Assembly (NCBI RefSeq): GCF_019649055.1
Contig: NW_026570327.1
Location: 310,001 to 374,000 of the forward strand
Length of the DNA stretch: 64,000 bases
Source: Paramacrobiotus metropolitanus
Lineage: Eukaryota; Tardigrada; Eutardigrada; Parachela; Macrobiotidae
Direction of reading: 5' to 3'
Below, in pieces: positions 45,148 through 55,904 of this stretch. A model generated the notes under the pieces. It was not told the DNA's origin. It did not search any database and was given only the letters and a program-made list of their open reading frames with translations. Position numbers and translations under genes: made by a program. Every line of letters begins with the position of its first letter. Positions within the stretch are counted from its first letter, which is position 1.

Positions 45148-46778
45148 TCACCGATTTTCTATGTAGCAGCACCAACTATCCTTTTTACAATCCTTGGAAG
45201 CCGCTACTATCATATTCGAACAGGCGATCTGTAACAGCGAATTGGGAACACATTGTCCGGTTGTGCTGGACGTCGTAACCGGCACGCACGTGGTCGGCTG
45301 CTCAAATGCTTCCGGATTGCTCACGGTCAATTCCGGTAAATGCGAACTCTTTAGGTCATCCGATACCTTAAAGCCTTTCATCGCGCTATTGCTGTCCAGC
45401 ATCGCTTGGAACTCTTTATCATCATCCATGGGAGTCACAATGACCTTTTGTCCGTTAAAGACCAGCACTTCCGGTAGCGTCGCCAGCTTGGCCTCCATGG
45501 GAAGGCGCATACGGTTGCCGTTGTACGACGGATTATTGATAGAGTATGGTAGCATGGTGGTGGACGTGCCGATCGGTGAGGGCGTGGTGGTAGGGGGACG
45601 GGTTGTCGGAACAGTAGATGGTGAAGCAGTGGTCGGGGGCAAAGTGGTCGTGGTGGTGGAGAGCGGGCGGGTGGTGGTAGTCGTTGTACTTGTGGCCGTC
45701 GTTGTTGACGGGATTGTCGTAGTGGGAGCGGCTGTCGTTGGTGGTCGCGTGGTAGCGGTGGTGGTGGGTGTTGTGATTTCAACCGGTGGTCGCGGAATAG
45801 CTATCAAGAGCAAAATTTAGCTGATTAAAATACACTTTTAGAACTGCCTGCCTTACTGTGACCGGTTTTGATGACTTTAAACTTCCAAAAAAAACTAATT
45901 ATTTTATACATAAGTCTGAGATTGTATGGCTGTACGAGCATCGATTCAGCATCTCTAAGGGGCAATGTAACAGAAGTTTCCTTGTTAATATGTCAAGAAT
46001 GCAGCTTTCAGCAGCTTTAATTCCCATACTCCTTTAGCGCTAGGATTCATTAATTCCGCCTCCAAAAAGCTGCGCATAATAGTTTCCACTATGTTAATAT
46101 CAATAATATGAACAAGTAGTATTAGTACTACGAGTATTGTAACATTACGTGCACGTTATTAATTAATTGCAAATGTACATATTAAAAATTGACCTATGTA
46201 AAAATGAATTTTATCTGCGCAGGTTACTATTATATACCTTAGAATTAATGACAATCACATTGACTTTACATACAAAGACTCCATCCTTGCATGGCTAAAG
46301 GAATCGGCCGCACTCCAGGTTCCCAATATCCACTATAACCGCCGCGACCCGGATATCCGCCGTATCCCGCATTGGGAATGTCTCTTCCGTAATCGTAACC
46401 GCTTAAGCCGCCGTAGCCGGGGCGGCTGCCCATATCTCCTCCTCCACTTGTGAATGCCGTAAAGCCATCGCTGTTGGTCATCCCTGCCGGGCCGGCAGCC
46501 GGTCCGGAGGCGGAATTAATGAATCCTGGCGCTAAAGGAGTTTGAGAATTGATGCTGCTGAAAGCTGTATTGTTGCGATCACCCGCCAAGAAGTTTGCAA
46601 TGTTGGCATCGGCCATGGCGGGCGGTGGCGTGACCACTTTCAGGTTATCCGCCGACTGGCTGCCTTGACCGGTGCCACTGGCGGTAGCTTGACCGATGGC
46701 CGCCGCAACCTGGAGAAACTGGCAAAGGGCACTCGGGATATTTAATAACACCGATATGAGCAACGTATGAATAAGCAT
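45148..46778 (-). CDS. Secreted Gly-rich / Pro-Thr stalk / six-Cys-tail protein, paralogue B
   Basis: Two exons, 46778–46274 and 45800–45148, join in phase to 386 codons (385 aa). It has the same plan as paralogue A: a signal peptide (MLIHTLLISVLLNIPSALC), a Gly/Ser/Ala region, an exon 1 end reading YGGYPGRGGYSGYWEPGVRP and PLAMQGWSL, and an exon 2 start reading IPRPPVEITTPTTT. The stalk here is a mucin-like Thr run (TTT with Ala/Pro/Ser, about 65 aa) instead of Pro/Tyr/Asn repeats. The C-terminal domain keeps the cysteine spacing C-x11-C-x9-C-x10-C-x5-CC. It lacks the long Gly-Phe block of paralogue A. The shared intron position and borders show an intact gene duplication in tandem, same strand, about 1.3 kb apart. 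Confidence 0.77.
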
Positions 46779-48454
46779 GGTTATAATGCACGAAGAATTA
46801 GGGAAGAAGTTTACAGCAAACCAAAAACTTATCAGAATAAACCCGAAGTTACTTAATACATATTTAATTGTATGCTAAATTAAGCCAGCAAAATTTAACA
46901 ATATTGATGTAACGGAAATCGCCGTAATTAACATATTAATGTCAATGTGGGCGATTTGGCGCACCGATCCTTCTAATTACAGGATTGTTTAGAGAGCACG
47001 TACGATAACACCAAAAATAAACCCTACCACAACTTAAGAACGATGCCAGAATTAAGGATGTAAGTATTTATTTCTCTTATGTACGCATACGTGCGGCGAA
47101 AATGCAAGAAAATGTTCAGTATCACGCCTTAAAAGAAACGAACGATGTCAAGTATTAATTCATAATGTTTTACAGTTTTATCGTACGGAAATGATAATAG
47201 GTAACACGGTAACCCTGTTGGGAAATTACTACGGTTTGAACAAGAATTTCTTAAAAGGAATGTCAAGTCTTGGATAAAACAACGTGTTTTAATATGGTAG
47301 TAGCTTCTGGCGCGATGTACTTATTTATTTCGATTTCGTTCAAACGGCAAGAATGCCCCTTTTGTTACGGAGCAGAAGTTACTGTACAACGAGGCCAATA
47401 GTACGCATATTGTGCATATCACGCTAAACTTGTAACTTTTGAACTTGTGTTTTCAGTACTAGTATTCTGCAATTTCTTCTTTACAGTTTGCTAAACTTTG
47501 CTTAACGCATTATCGGCGATTCCGCAACCGGTGTTGTTACTATTAATTTTAGCCTACTGACTGCATTTGCTTTACGTAAAACGTTTTGCGAATTTAAAAA
47601 TTAGGACGAAATGCAGCACAGATTCTTGTGGATCGATACGTAGGCTACGTGAACAATACACTAAATTTGCGAATATCTCTTCTTTGTGAAATCTCCTTAA
47701 TTTTCATCGTTTTCAGTCGCCAGCACTAGTTACATCATATACTGTAAATAAAATAAAGATTGCTGATGTACGGAAGGTCTTGAGTGTGGGTTACTTAACG
47801 TACAAGGTACTGTACAACCGAAAACGAAGATTATGGTATTTTAAATTTTAACTAAAGCCACGGTCAACTGACCGGATCGTCCTAATACGTAAAGCTTCTG
47901 GTTAGTAAACTCATCCTGGGAAAGGATATCAAACTTCCTCGATCGTCACGTTCTAACCAGCTTTACATTAATTTTTTACAAGAAAATTGAAATGAAAATG
48001 AAAATTAATGATTCCATCGCAACATGAAATAATTCCACCGAAAAGATTTTCTACTCTGTAATTGTGCCTCTTTTCTATGGCTTACGCATCCTACACACAA
48101 ATTTCAGCAAACAGGAAAAGACAAACTTTGAAATTAATATAAATATTTGAATATTAACATTACTGCTGACGATGCAGCGTGTACTTATCATCGCTGGCCG
48201 TACATGCTTATGTCATGACGAGGCAGTATCGCTAAACAAGCGTAGACTATGCACTTTGTGATCCACGGTATTGCTCCAGCTGCTGCAGAGTTGCCTTTAA
48301 ATAATCGGTTAGTGCAGGATTGTGAGTGAGGCGACATGTTAATGTTGAGAAGAATAGTCGTCGTTTATCCCTGTAATCGATTTTTAGATGTTGTAAGAGC
48401 GTCGACACAATCGTCTAAATTCATTTTAATTACAACAGTATTCACACGAAAGCC
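46779..48454. other. Intergenic, AT-rich
   Basis: About 1.7 kb between the divergent secreted paralogue B and the DUF924 gene. Only short frames are present. No RNA gene, repeat or clear promoter motif was recognised. Confidence 0.45.
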
Positions 48455-49021
48455 ATGGAATCCAGTAACAAGGTGTGCAGCTGGCAGGAAATCCTCGATT
48501 TTTGGTACAGTGATTCCGCCAAGAAACACTGGTGGTCCAAGAGCGACGACTTTGACGAAGAGATCCGACGCAAATTCTACCCGACCTTCGTTGCCGCTAC
48601 CAAAGGCGAACTGTTTCCCTGGCGTGAGCATCCCCATGGGCGAGTGGCGGAAATCATCGTTCTGGATCAGTTCTCGCGCAATCTGCACCGTGGAAAACGT
48701 GAGGCTTTCGAAAACGATCTGGCGGCGATTATTTTGACCCAGGAGGCGGTACGACTGAATATCCACAAGGAACTGCAGGGGACACCGTATCTGGGACATC
48801 TGTTAATGCCGTTGATGCACAGCGAATCCGTGCCTGTCCACGAGGAAGCTATGAAGCTGTTCGCACCCATTCCTGAGGGGGAAGGAATGCTAAAGTATGA
48901 GAAGCTGCATTACGACATTATCAAGCAGTTTGGTCGGTATCCGCATCGCAACAAGGTGTTAGGCCGAGAGAACACGAAGGAGGAAGTGGAATACTTGGAG
49001 AAGAACCCTAAAGGATTCTAG
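48455..49021 (+). CDS. DUF924 family protein, intronless
   Basis: A single uninterrupted frame of 188 aa. It matches the bacterial/fungal/plant DUF924 family (COG3803 type): WQEILDFWYSDSAKKHWWSK at the start, then FPWREHPHGRVAEIIVLDQF followed by SRNLHRGKREAFENDLAAI (the family's most typical block), then PYLGHLLMPLMHSE and a C-terminal FGRYPHRNKVLGRENTKEE. The fold is an all-helical, TPR-like bundle; the biochemical role is unknown. Absence of introns in a region where almost every other gene has several, together with the mostly prokaryotic family distribution, makes horizontal acquisition or retroposition worth testing. An AATAAA lies at 49370–49375. Confidence 0.9.
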   Translation: MESSNKVCSWQEILDFWYSDSAKKHWWSKSDDFDEEIRRKFYPTFVAATKGELFPWREHPHGRVAEIIVLDQFSRNLHRGKREAFENDLAAIILTQEAVRLNIHKELQGTPYLGHLLMPLMHSESVPVHEEAMKLFAPIPEGEGMLKYEKLHYDIIKQFGRYPHRNKVLGRENTKEEVEYLEKNPKGF

Positions 49022-49819
49022 TCGCTGAGTCTTTACAGCCCTGTGCAGTTTATATTTGTCGAATTTAACGTGACTGTTTGCATTTTGTTTGAAATTTTAA
49101 ATCTCCTTGGTTGCTTCTTTCCGTTAATATTAAATATGCGTGCGCGGTAGTGGTGCTTAATGATAATTAGGGTTTACATTCTACCCTCTGCGATGCGATG
49201 CGATAAGACTTATCATTAATCAGTTATGAAGAACTTGTGCACGAAGGATAGTAAGTACAATGCGAGTATAATGATGTTCTTTCCCAAATTCAAAATAATG
49301 ATTGTTTTCGCTTTTCTGATTTGCTAAGTACGGTGCTGTATTGCTTTCGCAATTTCGTTTAATGAACTTAATAAAATTTAGTGCTCATATCTGTATTCTC
49401 CGCGCTCTAGTAAGTCCGTAGTTTAAAATTTCCAAGTCTAGCAGGAAGTATGTACGAATATTTGGGATAAAAAATTCATATTATTTCCGGTTCGCAGTAA
49501 ACAGGGTGAACTGTGTATAACCTATCCACCACAAAACTATTCAAGTAGAAAATATTTTTACACTTTAATGCCTAGTTTATAACTTTATAGAGAAGAGTTG
49601 CTCTTAACAAACTCTTAACAAACATCCTGAAACGTTTAATTTCTACAAAATAAAATTTAATTTTACGATCTTCCTATAAACCAGTAAGTTTAAACGTGTA
49701 TCGGCAGCATTATTAATTTTCTATGATCGCATATCGTCGGATCTCTGTATAAAATGTCAACAAAAAACGTCATCGGACAGCGATATTCACTTCGGCTATG
49801 AGAGTATGAATCATACGTG
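49022..49819. other. Intergenic between DUF924 gene and transposon
   Basis: 3' flank of the DUF924 gene with AATAAA at 49370–49375 on the plus strand. Nothing else was recognised before the 9-bp target duplication. Confidence 0.45.
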
Positions 49820-49828
49820 CTTTATTCG
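49820..49828. repeat. 9-bp target-site duplication, left copy
   Basis: CTTTATTCG; identical to the right copy at 52644–52652. Confidence 0.9.
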
Positions 49829-50746
49829 ACCTAAACATCACGGCTGATCTAATCCTCCTGGAGGGATTGGATGGGTGCTATTCACGCACTTCGGTTCATT
49901 TTATGGACTTAAGCGTCGTGCTCAGTGGCAGCGTTTACACATCCAATCTGCCACAAAATCCATTGGACGTTGTTGCTTTTCAGTGCCTAAGCGCAAGTCC
50001 AAGCACGAAAATAATTAATATTATTTCAAATTAGAAATTTTAGTTTCTATCAAAAGGAGGGCTTAAAAAGCAAAGCGCAAAACGTATCGACCCTGATAAC
50101 AGATACCTGATTTTCTGTTATTATGGTTCCATTCTGACTAGCGTGTGGAATTTTTTGTGAATTGTAAAAGCTACCGCATATCGACATATGCCACGTATAA
50201 GAAGAAGAATAGAATGAGAATTTCTCTCGTTCGTGCTAAGTTTTATTTTGGCCAAATCACAAATGAATCTTTTCTCGGATAACGTTCCATATGTTACACT
50301 TTCAGACCAGCAACGAAGCATTACAAACCTGTTTTTTTGTTTAAAATGAAAAGTCAGGACCGTTTTTGTCCTACCAAAACATGCTTACAAAGAATTCTAA
50401 AATATCTATAAATTATCACTTCCACTCACGGAAAGCCTTTCGACAGCACTAACATGAGCACTCAGGTTAAGACTATGGTTAAAACTAAGGTCAGCATTCG
50501 GTTTTTACTTTGGTTAGAACTAATGTTAGCACTCGGGTTAAGGCTCTGGTTAAATTAAGTGCAAAACGAAACGGGCTTACCATTGTTAGGCTGAAGCATT
50601 ACTTAGTTAGATAGTTAATTCGATAGAACAACGATTCAAAAAGTTTATTTTTATGATTGAATTTAAAAAAGGAAATGGCTATTCTCACCACCCTAGCACC
50701 TCCTTTGGCTGTTCTCACGACCTTTCACCACCTTTTGGCTATTCGC
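49829..50746 (+). repeat. Left terminal inverted repeat
   Basis: About 0.92 kb, pairing with 51735–52643. Its inner part (from about 50460) contains imperfect repeats built on GGTTAA (telomere-like in look), and its innermost part a minisatellite of roughly 22–25 bp with the core GGCTATTCTCACCACC. A short open frame in each arm (50121–50321 and 52157–52354) is simply the same arm read inversely. Confidence 0.85.
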
Positions 50747-51319
50747 ACCCACTTTTTAAAAAATATTTTTGCCACCACCTTTGGCTATTGTGACCACCTT
50801 TTTACACCTCCTTTCGACTATTCCCATTTCCTTACATATTTTAATAATAATATTATGTTTATAAATGCCTACGGAGATCTTTCTTTTATAAAAATGATTG
50901 TAAAATCATATTTGTATAACGCTATGCGTTTAGGCGCACGACCTTTAAAAGCCGGGCAAGTAAACCCGATAATACTTGCCGGTATCAACAAATACTGTAC
51001 TAGCAGGTACAAAATCATGAGATACAAGTCAGTTAAATATGACTGGATCCGCCACAAAGTGCATGACGATCAAAGAACTGGAAGAAAACCATTCCAGCAT
51101 ACCCGGCGTGCCGAATGCAATGCCGCTCTAACCGTAGCGGCACGGCTGAAAGAACACCGCCCCATCATTACTAAGCAAAATATGCGGCATAACCATCCTC
51201 TTACCAAGGATGGTTGGCAAAACGTGCTGGAAAATCGACGGTTGGATCCGAAAGAAGCTGTAGAAGTCCGTGAATTGATAGAATCGCGAGTGAATTTAAA
51301 AAAGTGCGAGTGCGAGTGA
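50657..51319 (+). CDS. Transposon ORF with WRKY/FLYWCH-like zinc-ligand segment
   Basis: A 220-codon frame inside the transposon. The first ~60 codons are translated minisatellite and are probably not protein-coding. The C-terminal half looks genuine: YKSVKYDWIRHKVHDDQRTG, then RRAECNAALTVAARLKEHRP and ITKQNMRHNHPLTKDGW. The pattern of one Cys with following Ala, an alternating strand, and a terminal H-N-H-P is that of the FLYWCH/WRKY-GCM1-like N-terminal DNA-binding modules of Mutator-type transposases and ZSWIM3-like host proteins. The upstream ligand cysteine is not obvious, so the zinc site may be incomplete. No catalytic core follows in this frame. Confidence 0.5.
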   Translation: MNLKKEMAILTTLAPPLAVLTTFHHLLAIRTHFLKNIFATTFGYCDHLFTPPFDYSHFLTYFNNNIMFINAYGDLSFIKMIVKSYLYNAMRLGARPLKAGQVNPIILAGINKYCTSRYKIMRYKSVKYDWIRHKVHDDQRTGRKPFQHTRRAECNAALTVAARLKEHRPIITKQNMRHNHPLTKDGWQNVLENRRLDPKEAVEVRELIESRVNLKKCECE

Positions 51320-51320
51320 T

Positions 51321-51632
51321 AAAAAAACTACTAAGTTTCCAATAAGGCCAATCGATCGACATTCTGTTTCCTCGGGTATAGCAGCAAAAAATGGATACGA
51401 CTGTAGCGTTTTCACCATTGCTTTTGCAGTTGAAATCGTTTACCAGGGTTTACCGGAAGAAGCCGAACTCTGCAATAAGAAGATGCGAGAACGTTTGGCA
51501 AACAGCTGCAGCACGGACAAGATGCGCCTAGATACTTTTCCGGCCGGCGGCGGCCCCAACCGTAAAAAAAGTGCCCCCAACGGCAAAGCTTTGTTTTTTG
51601 TCACGAAGTTTTTTATAAAATTTACTGTGTAA
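51321..51632 (+). pseudogene. Ulp1/SENP-like cysteine protease C-terminal fragment inside the transposon
   Basis: An open stretch in a different frame from the preceding ORF, without its own good start. It contains NGYDCSVFTIAFAVEIVYQG, which fits the C48 (Ulp1-like) signature Q-x-N-x-x-D-C-G-x-F-A-I-A-x-A around the catalytic cysteine, followed by MRERLANSCSTDK and LDTFP, which fits the MRxHLxxC … FP end of transposon Ulp1 proteases. Only the C-terminal part (catalytic Cys region) is present; the His and Asp of the triad would lie upstream and were not found. It is either a remnant of a larger element-encoded protease or an exon spliced to upstream sequence now lost. Confidence 0.55.
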
Positions 51633-51734
51633 AAAATGCAATAAAGAGGTGAGAATAGCTAAAAGAGGTGTGCAGAGGCGGTGGCAATAGTCAAAAGGTG
51701 GTGTTAGAATTCAATTCTTGGAAGGTGGTGGGAA

Positions 51735-52643
51735 TAGCCAATAGGTGGTGAAAGGTCGTGAGAATAGCCAAAGGAGGTGCCAGGGTGGTGAGAATAACCA
51801 TTTCCTTTTAAAAATCAATCAGAAAAAATAAACTCTTTTGAATCGTTGTTCTTTCGAATTAACTATCTAACTAAGTAATGCTTCAGCCTAACAATGGTAA
51901 GCCCGTTTCGTTTTGCACTTAATTTAATTAGAGCCCTAACCCGAGTGCTAACATTAGTTCTAACCAAAGTAAAAACCCGAATGCTGACCTTAGTTTTAAC
52001 CATAGTCTTAACCCGAGTGCTCATGTTAGTGTTGTCGAAAGGCTTTCCGTGAGTGGAAGTGATAATTTATAGATATTTTAGAATTCTTTGCAAGCATGTT
52101 TTGGTAGGACAAAAACGGTCCTTGACTTTTCATTTTAAACAAAAAACAGTCTTGTAATGCTTCCATTGTCTGAAAGTGTAACATACGGAAAGTTATCCGA
52201 AAAAAGATTCATTTGTGATTTGGCCAAAATAAAACCTAGCACGAACGAGAGAAATTCTTCTATTCTTTTTCATATACGAGGCATATGTCGATATGCGGTA
52301 GCTTTTACAATTCACAAAAAGTTCCACACGCTAGTCAGAATGGAACCATTATAACAGAAAATCAGGTATCTGTTATCAGGGTCGATACGTTTTGCGCTTT
52401 GCTTTTTAAGCCCTTCTTTTGATAGAAACTAAAATTTCTAATTTGAAATAATATTAATTATTTTCGTGCTTGGACTTGCGCTTAGGCACTGAAAAGCAAC
52501 AACGTCCAATGGATTTTGTGGCAGATTGGATGTGTAAACGCTGCCACTGAGCACGACGCTTAAGTCCATAAAATGAACCGAAGTGCGTGAATAGCACCCA
52601 TCCAATCCCTCCAGGAGGATTAGATCAGCCGTGATGTTTAGGT
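51735..52643 (-). repeat. Right terminal inverted repeat
   Basis: Inverse copy of the left arm with scattered substitutions and small indels. The minisatellite core appears here as GGTGGTGAGAATAGCC. Confidence 0.85.
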
Positions 52644-52652
52644 CTTTATTCG
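52644..52652. repeat. 9-bp target-site duplication, right copy
   Basis: CTTTATTCG; identical to the left copy at 49820–49828. Confidence 0.9.
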
Positions 52653-54327
52653 AAATACAAACGTAGGCGGCTCCGCACCCGATTCAGCCATTCATTCGCG
52701 TTTCATTGACGTTTCCAAGTACGAGGTTATTTTGTGGATTACGGTCGATGATTATTGCTCACAAGTGACAGTCAGCATTGAGGACAGAGAAGGGTTTATT
52801 TTTCACGAGTTATTTTCGAAGAATCAAAAATTCTTTATGCTTTTGAAATATTAATAGGTTTCCTTTTAGATCTGTTTTGGCGCTATCTTTAGTTGCACGA
52901 CTTTATACGCTACTATTTGGCGGAATCCTCATCAGCATTGATCCGTTGTCTTGGTTATCAGGCATTATCGCTCGCCATTGTTCTAGAAAACAGATTTTCC
53001 CTTTGGCTTCCCTGCTCTGCGACCTTCTTGATTTTACCGAAAAGCTTCCTGGCCGATTTTTTTTCCAGTAGTATTATGCGAACAGGCGAAATTGAATGAG
53101 AATGAGGTAAGATTTGAGGCTTGGATACAAATGAAACTTGATTTAGAAACTCGGGAGTAAAGAATTATTTGATATGTTTAACCGTGTACCACGATAATTA
53201 ACCCTTCCGATAAGGTGTTCAGTGTTCACTGTTAATTTTATCGTTATGTAACAACGTGCGCAGTGGATAAACGCTTCGATTAACCTTTGATTTCTCATAA
53301 ATTGTGATAAGGCGTTTTGGGAAAATTTGGGAAACCTCGAGTATCAGTGAAATGTATTGTGGCATTGTCGGATAGGCGATTTCTGTTGATTGCAAATGCA
53401 ATGCCCAGTGGCTGTAAAGTGTAAAGCATTACGGAATACGGGTTATGATGGAAATTCTTTTTAATATCGGAGAATTTATTTCTGCCTGAATCTGTTCATT
53501 TGTTTATTTTTGAAAATGTCGTGTGATTGTACTTGAATGTCTTTCCGCTCTCGGCACGAGATGAGCATTGATCAGAAATATTCCGGAGGTCACCTTGGAA
53601 AAATGAAATTAACTGGATCTGAGTTAGCTAAGTTTATCTTGTATTTGGATATGAGAGCTTCCTCGGGATGCCTGCTCAAGGCTGGATCAGCAGATTTTGC
53701 ATTCGTATTTGCACGCTCCTCCATTACCGTATTTTAGACAGTAACCGAACACTGTCACATGCGTCAAGGGGAAGACATTTTTATTGGGTACACTGGAAAT
53801 TCTACGGAGTTTCGTGTGGTTCTCGGTTTATTTTGACGGGTGTAAATAGAAAGTGATATTTTTATTCGCCTTTATGCAAATACATTGAGACACATGTTGG
53901 CAGATGCCTTTTGCATTATTGATAAGAGAATCATTATTCTGACGTTTTTGTAATTACTACCAGCTCGCACAAGTCAGTTATACTTGTTTCAGCGTGGTCA
54001 ACCTCGCGACATGATTTATAATATCTTTTTATATTACTTTGATTATTTTAATAGCATAGAATTTCTAATAAAATCAGGAACCCGCTGGCATTCCACCGGT
54101 TTAGTTAAAAATTTGTTTACTCCCATTTTATTGAGTTTCTGAGTCGCTGACTCGCTAGCACTAATTTCCTGGAAACACCTCTGGGAATTGAAATTGTGGA
54201 ATCTGAGTTCAGTTTTTCTGTTTCCTTAAATTTTACATTCTGATTGTTTATCATTATTGTGAAATCAGCGTTCGCTGTTGATGCCTAATTGATAATGTGC
54301 GTATATAAACAATTTCACTTGATTTAG

Positions 54328-54402
54328 TTATTATTATTATTTGATTATTATGTTTAGTATTTGATTATTATGATTATTATTATTATTATGATTAGTTATT
54401 AT

Positions 54403-54438
<36 letters not shown>

Positions 54439-54445
54439 TAGTTAT
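54328..54445. repeat. TTA/TTATTA microsatellite
   Basis: Interrupted trinucleotide run of TTA units with TTTGATTATTATG variants. Low-complexity, no coding meaning seen. Confidence 0.85.
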
Positions 54446-55654
54446 TATTATTATTTTCGATCTGGCAAAATTACTCTGCAATTCACCCGTCAGCTTGTTA
54501 CGCGTAAGCCGTAAATTTGTGATCAGTGATCACCATCAGATGTGAACTCAGAGCATGTGTTATGTCAGCTGTGTTTTGGTCAGTTTTACGGTATACAGAT
54601 ATTGCATCTGGAAACTGTACTACTATAGTACTTTACTGGGTTATTCTGTACACTACGGTTCATCTAGATAAAAATGTGGTGTACGGAATAATCCAGCTTT
54701 TACCCGGTTTGTTGTCTCAACTTGTCTGACAGAATAATGTCTGTTGGTATGATTTCTGCCAAGTAGATTAGGAAGAAGTCCTGATTTATTAGTATTATTA
54801 CCTACTACGGCGACTTGAGTGTTGTCTGTAAACCACGCTTACCCGTTAGATCGAGTCTCTAATTGTTTCCGATGTTTTTGCATTTTTATGTACGATTATG
54901 TATTCAGGCGTGTTTCGATTTTCTAAATTTTTCTCACGACAGAATTAGCGACACTGTAATTTGTTGGCAGAATACGTAGTCATTGCGATAGTGCGACAAC
55001 GATCTAACCAGCTTGAGTTATATAATCGTTTTTTGTCAGCATTAGGTTTTTCTGTTATTATTAAAAAACTTGTGAATTTATTATATGTTGGAAAAGCCTT
55101 TCTGAATTTTTAAAGTGGGAAATGCGAATGAATTTATCTAGTTTGCGGTTTAATAACTATTGTTCTGTAGAATCTGTTGTTTTCGAATTGGGATTACTTT
55201 ATTCTGCTCGTTTTAGAAGAAACTTAGCGTTAATGATAGCGCTGGGAGAATACTCACTGTTAATTGCCATTTTGAGAACTTTTGATAAGCGATGAATCGA
55301 CGCGAAAAGTCGTAGACCCGGGACCAGGGTGTAATGAAAACCGCAATTCCACATCAGCTGTTTTTACACGAGCTGAATTACAGATTATTTTTTCATATAC
55401 CGCACTTTATGTTTGCGTTTCTAAATCAGCTTGAGGGGAAGCCCGTTTCCTGGGATATAGACCTAATGCATTTCACACTGAGAATCGATTGTCTTCGCCC
55501 CTGGTCTTTGTCCTGGAAGGAAAAAGAACTGCTCGACATGTTTCGACCTTGAAGTGTTCTCAAACATTTACATTATCAGCCACATGAATAAACTATCGAT
55601 CTGTGCGGTTGCATTTATTGCTAATAAGATGAATATTTGCATTTTTTTCTACAG

Positions 55655-55904
55655 AAAAAGTTCCCATTTGTGGATGAGGTACGGCAAGAGAGCCCCTGAT
55701 CACTACGCTACGGACCTGAAATATTTACGTAAAAAGCAGAAGAACAATTGTCAAGTGCTGTGTCGTCGAAAGCTAGCCCGGAGTTCCCTTCTGTGGGAAT
55801 TCGGCATCGACGTCTGGGAAATCTTCTCTTGCGATCCGTCAAAAAAGCCCTTGTTATTCAAGAACAAAGCGACATTTGAATACTCACATGTAAATACTGC
55901 CTGA
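55655..55904 (+). other. Candidate exon with an amidated-peptide-like motif (WMRYGKR)
   Basis: A pyrimidine-rich acceptor (TTTTTTTCTACAG) ends at 55654 and an 83-codon open frame follows. Near its start is SSHLWMRYGKRAPDHYATD: a Gly-Lys-Arg amidation and cleavage site after W-M-R-Y, close to FMRFamide/RYamide-type ends. The rest has further dibasic sites (RKK, RR, KK) and cysteines, ending at a TGA at 55902. No signal-peptide exon could be joined in phase, so the gene is unproven; chance or an unrelated leader exon remain possible. Confidence 0.22.

Larger units (their letters stand above)
49829..52643. mobile_element. Complete 2.8-kb Mutator/foldback-type DNA transposon
   Basis: Long inverted terminal repeats, about 49829–50746 and 51735–52643, are nearly identical in inverse orientation. 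The ends are ACCTAAACATCACGGC and its complement. The sequence CTTTATTCG is present on both sides (49820–49828 and 52644–52652), a perfect 9-bp target duplication. That length, together with long TIRs holding internal tandem repeats, is typical of the Mutator superfamily including Drosophila foldback-type elements. Two coding stretches lie in the centre on the plus strand, described separately. No DDE transposase core was seen, so this copy is probably non-autonomous. Because arms and duplication are so well preserved, the insertion looks recent. Confidence 0.88.

Noticed and set aside
45194-45820. A 208-codon plus-strand Val/Gly-rich frame opposite secreted paralogue B.
   Set aside because: It is the complement of the Thr-rich stalk and Cys tail; the minus strand has the signal peptide and paralogue support.
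50121-50321. Two mirror-image 66-codon frames (also 52157–52354) reading ICDLAKIK and on.
   Set aside because: They are the same inverted-repeat arm read in opposite directions, with no recognisable domain; not listed as genes.
54328-54445. Tandem TTA run considered as a CRISPR-like or satellite array.
   Set aside because: It is a simple interrupted trinucleotide repeat without spacers, in a eukaryotic genome.
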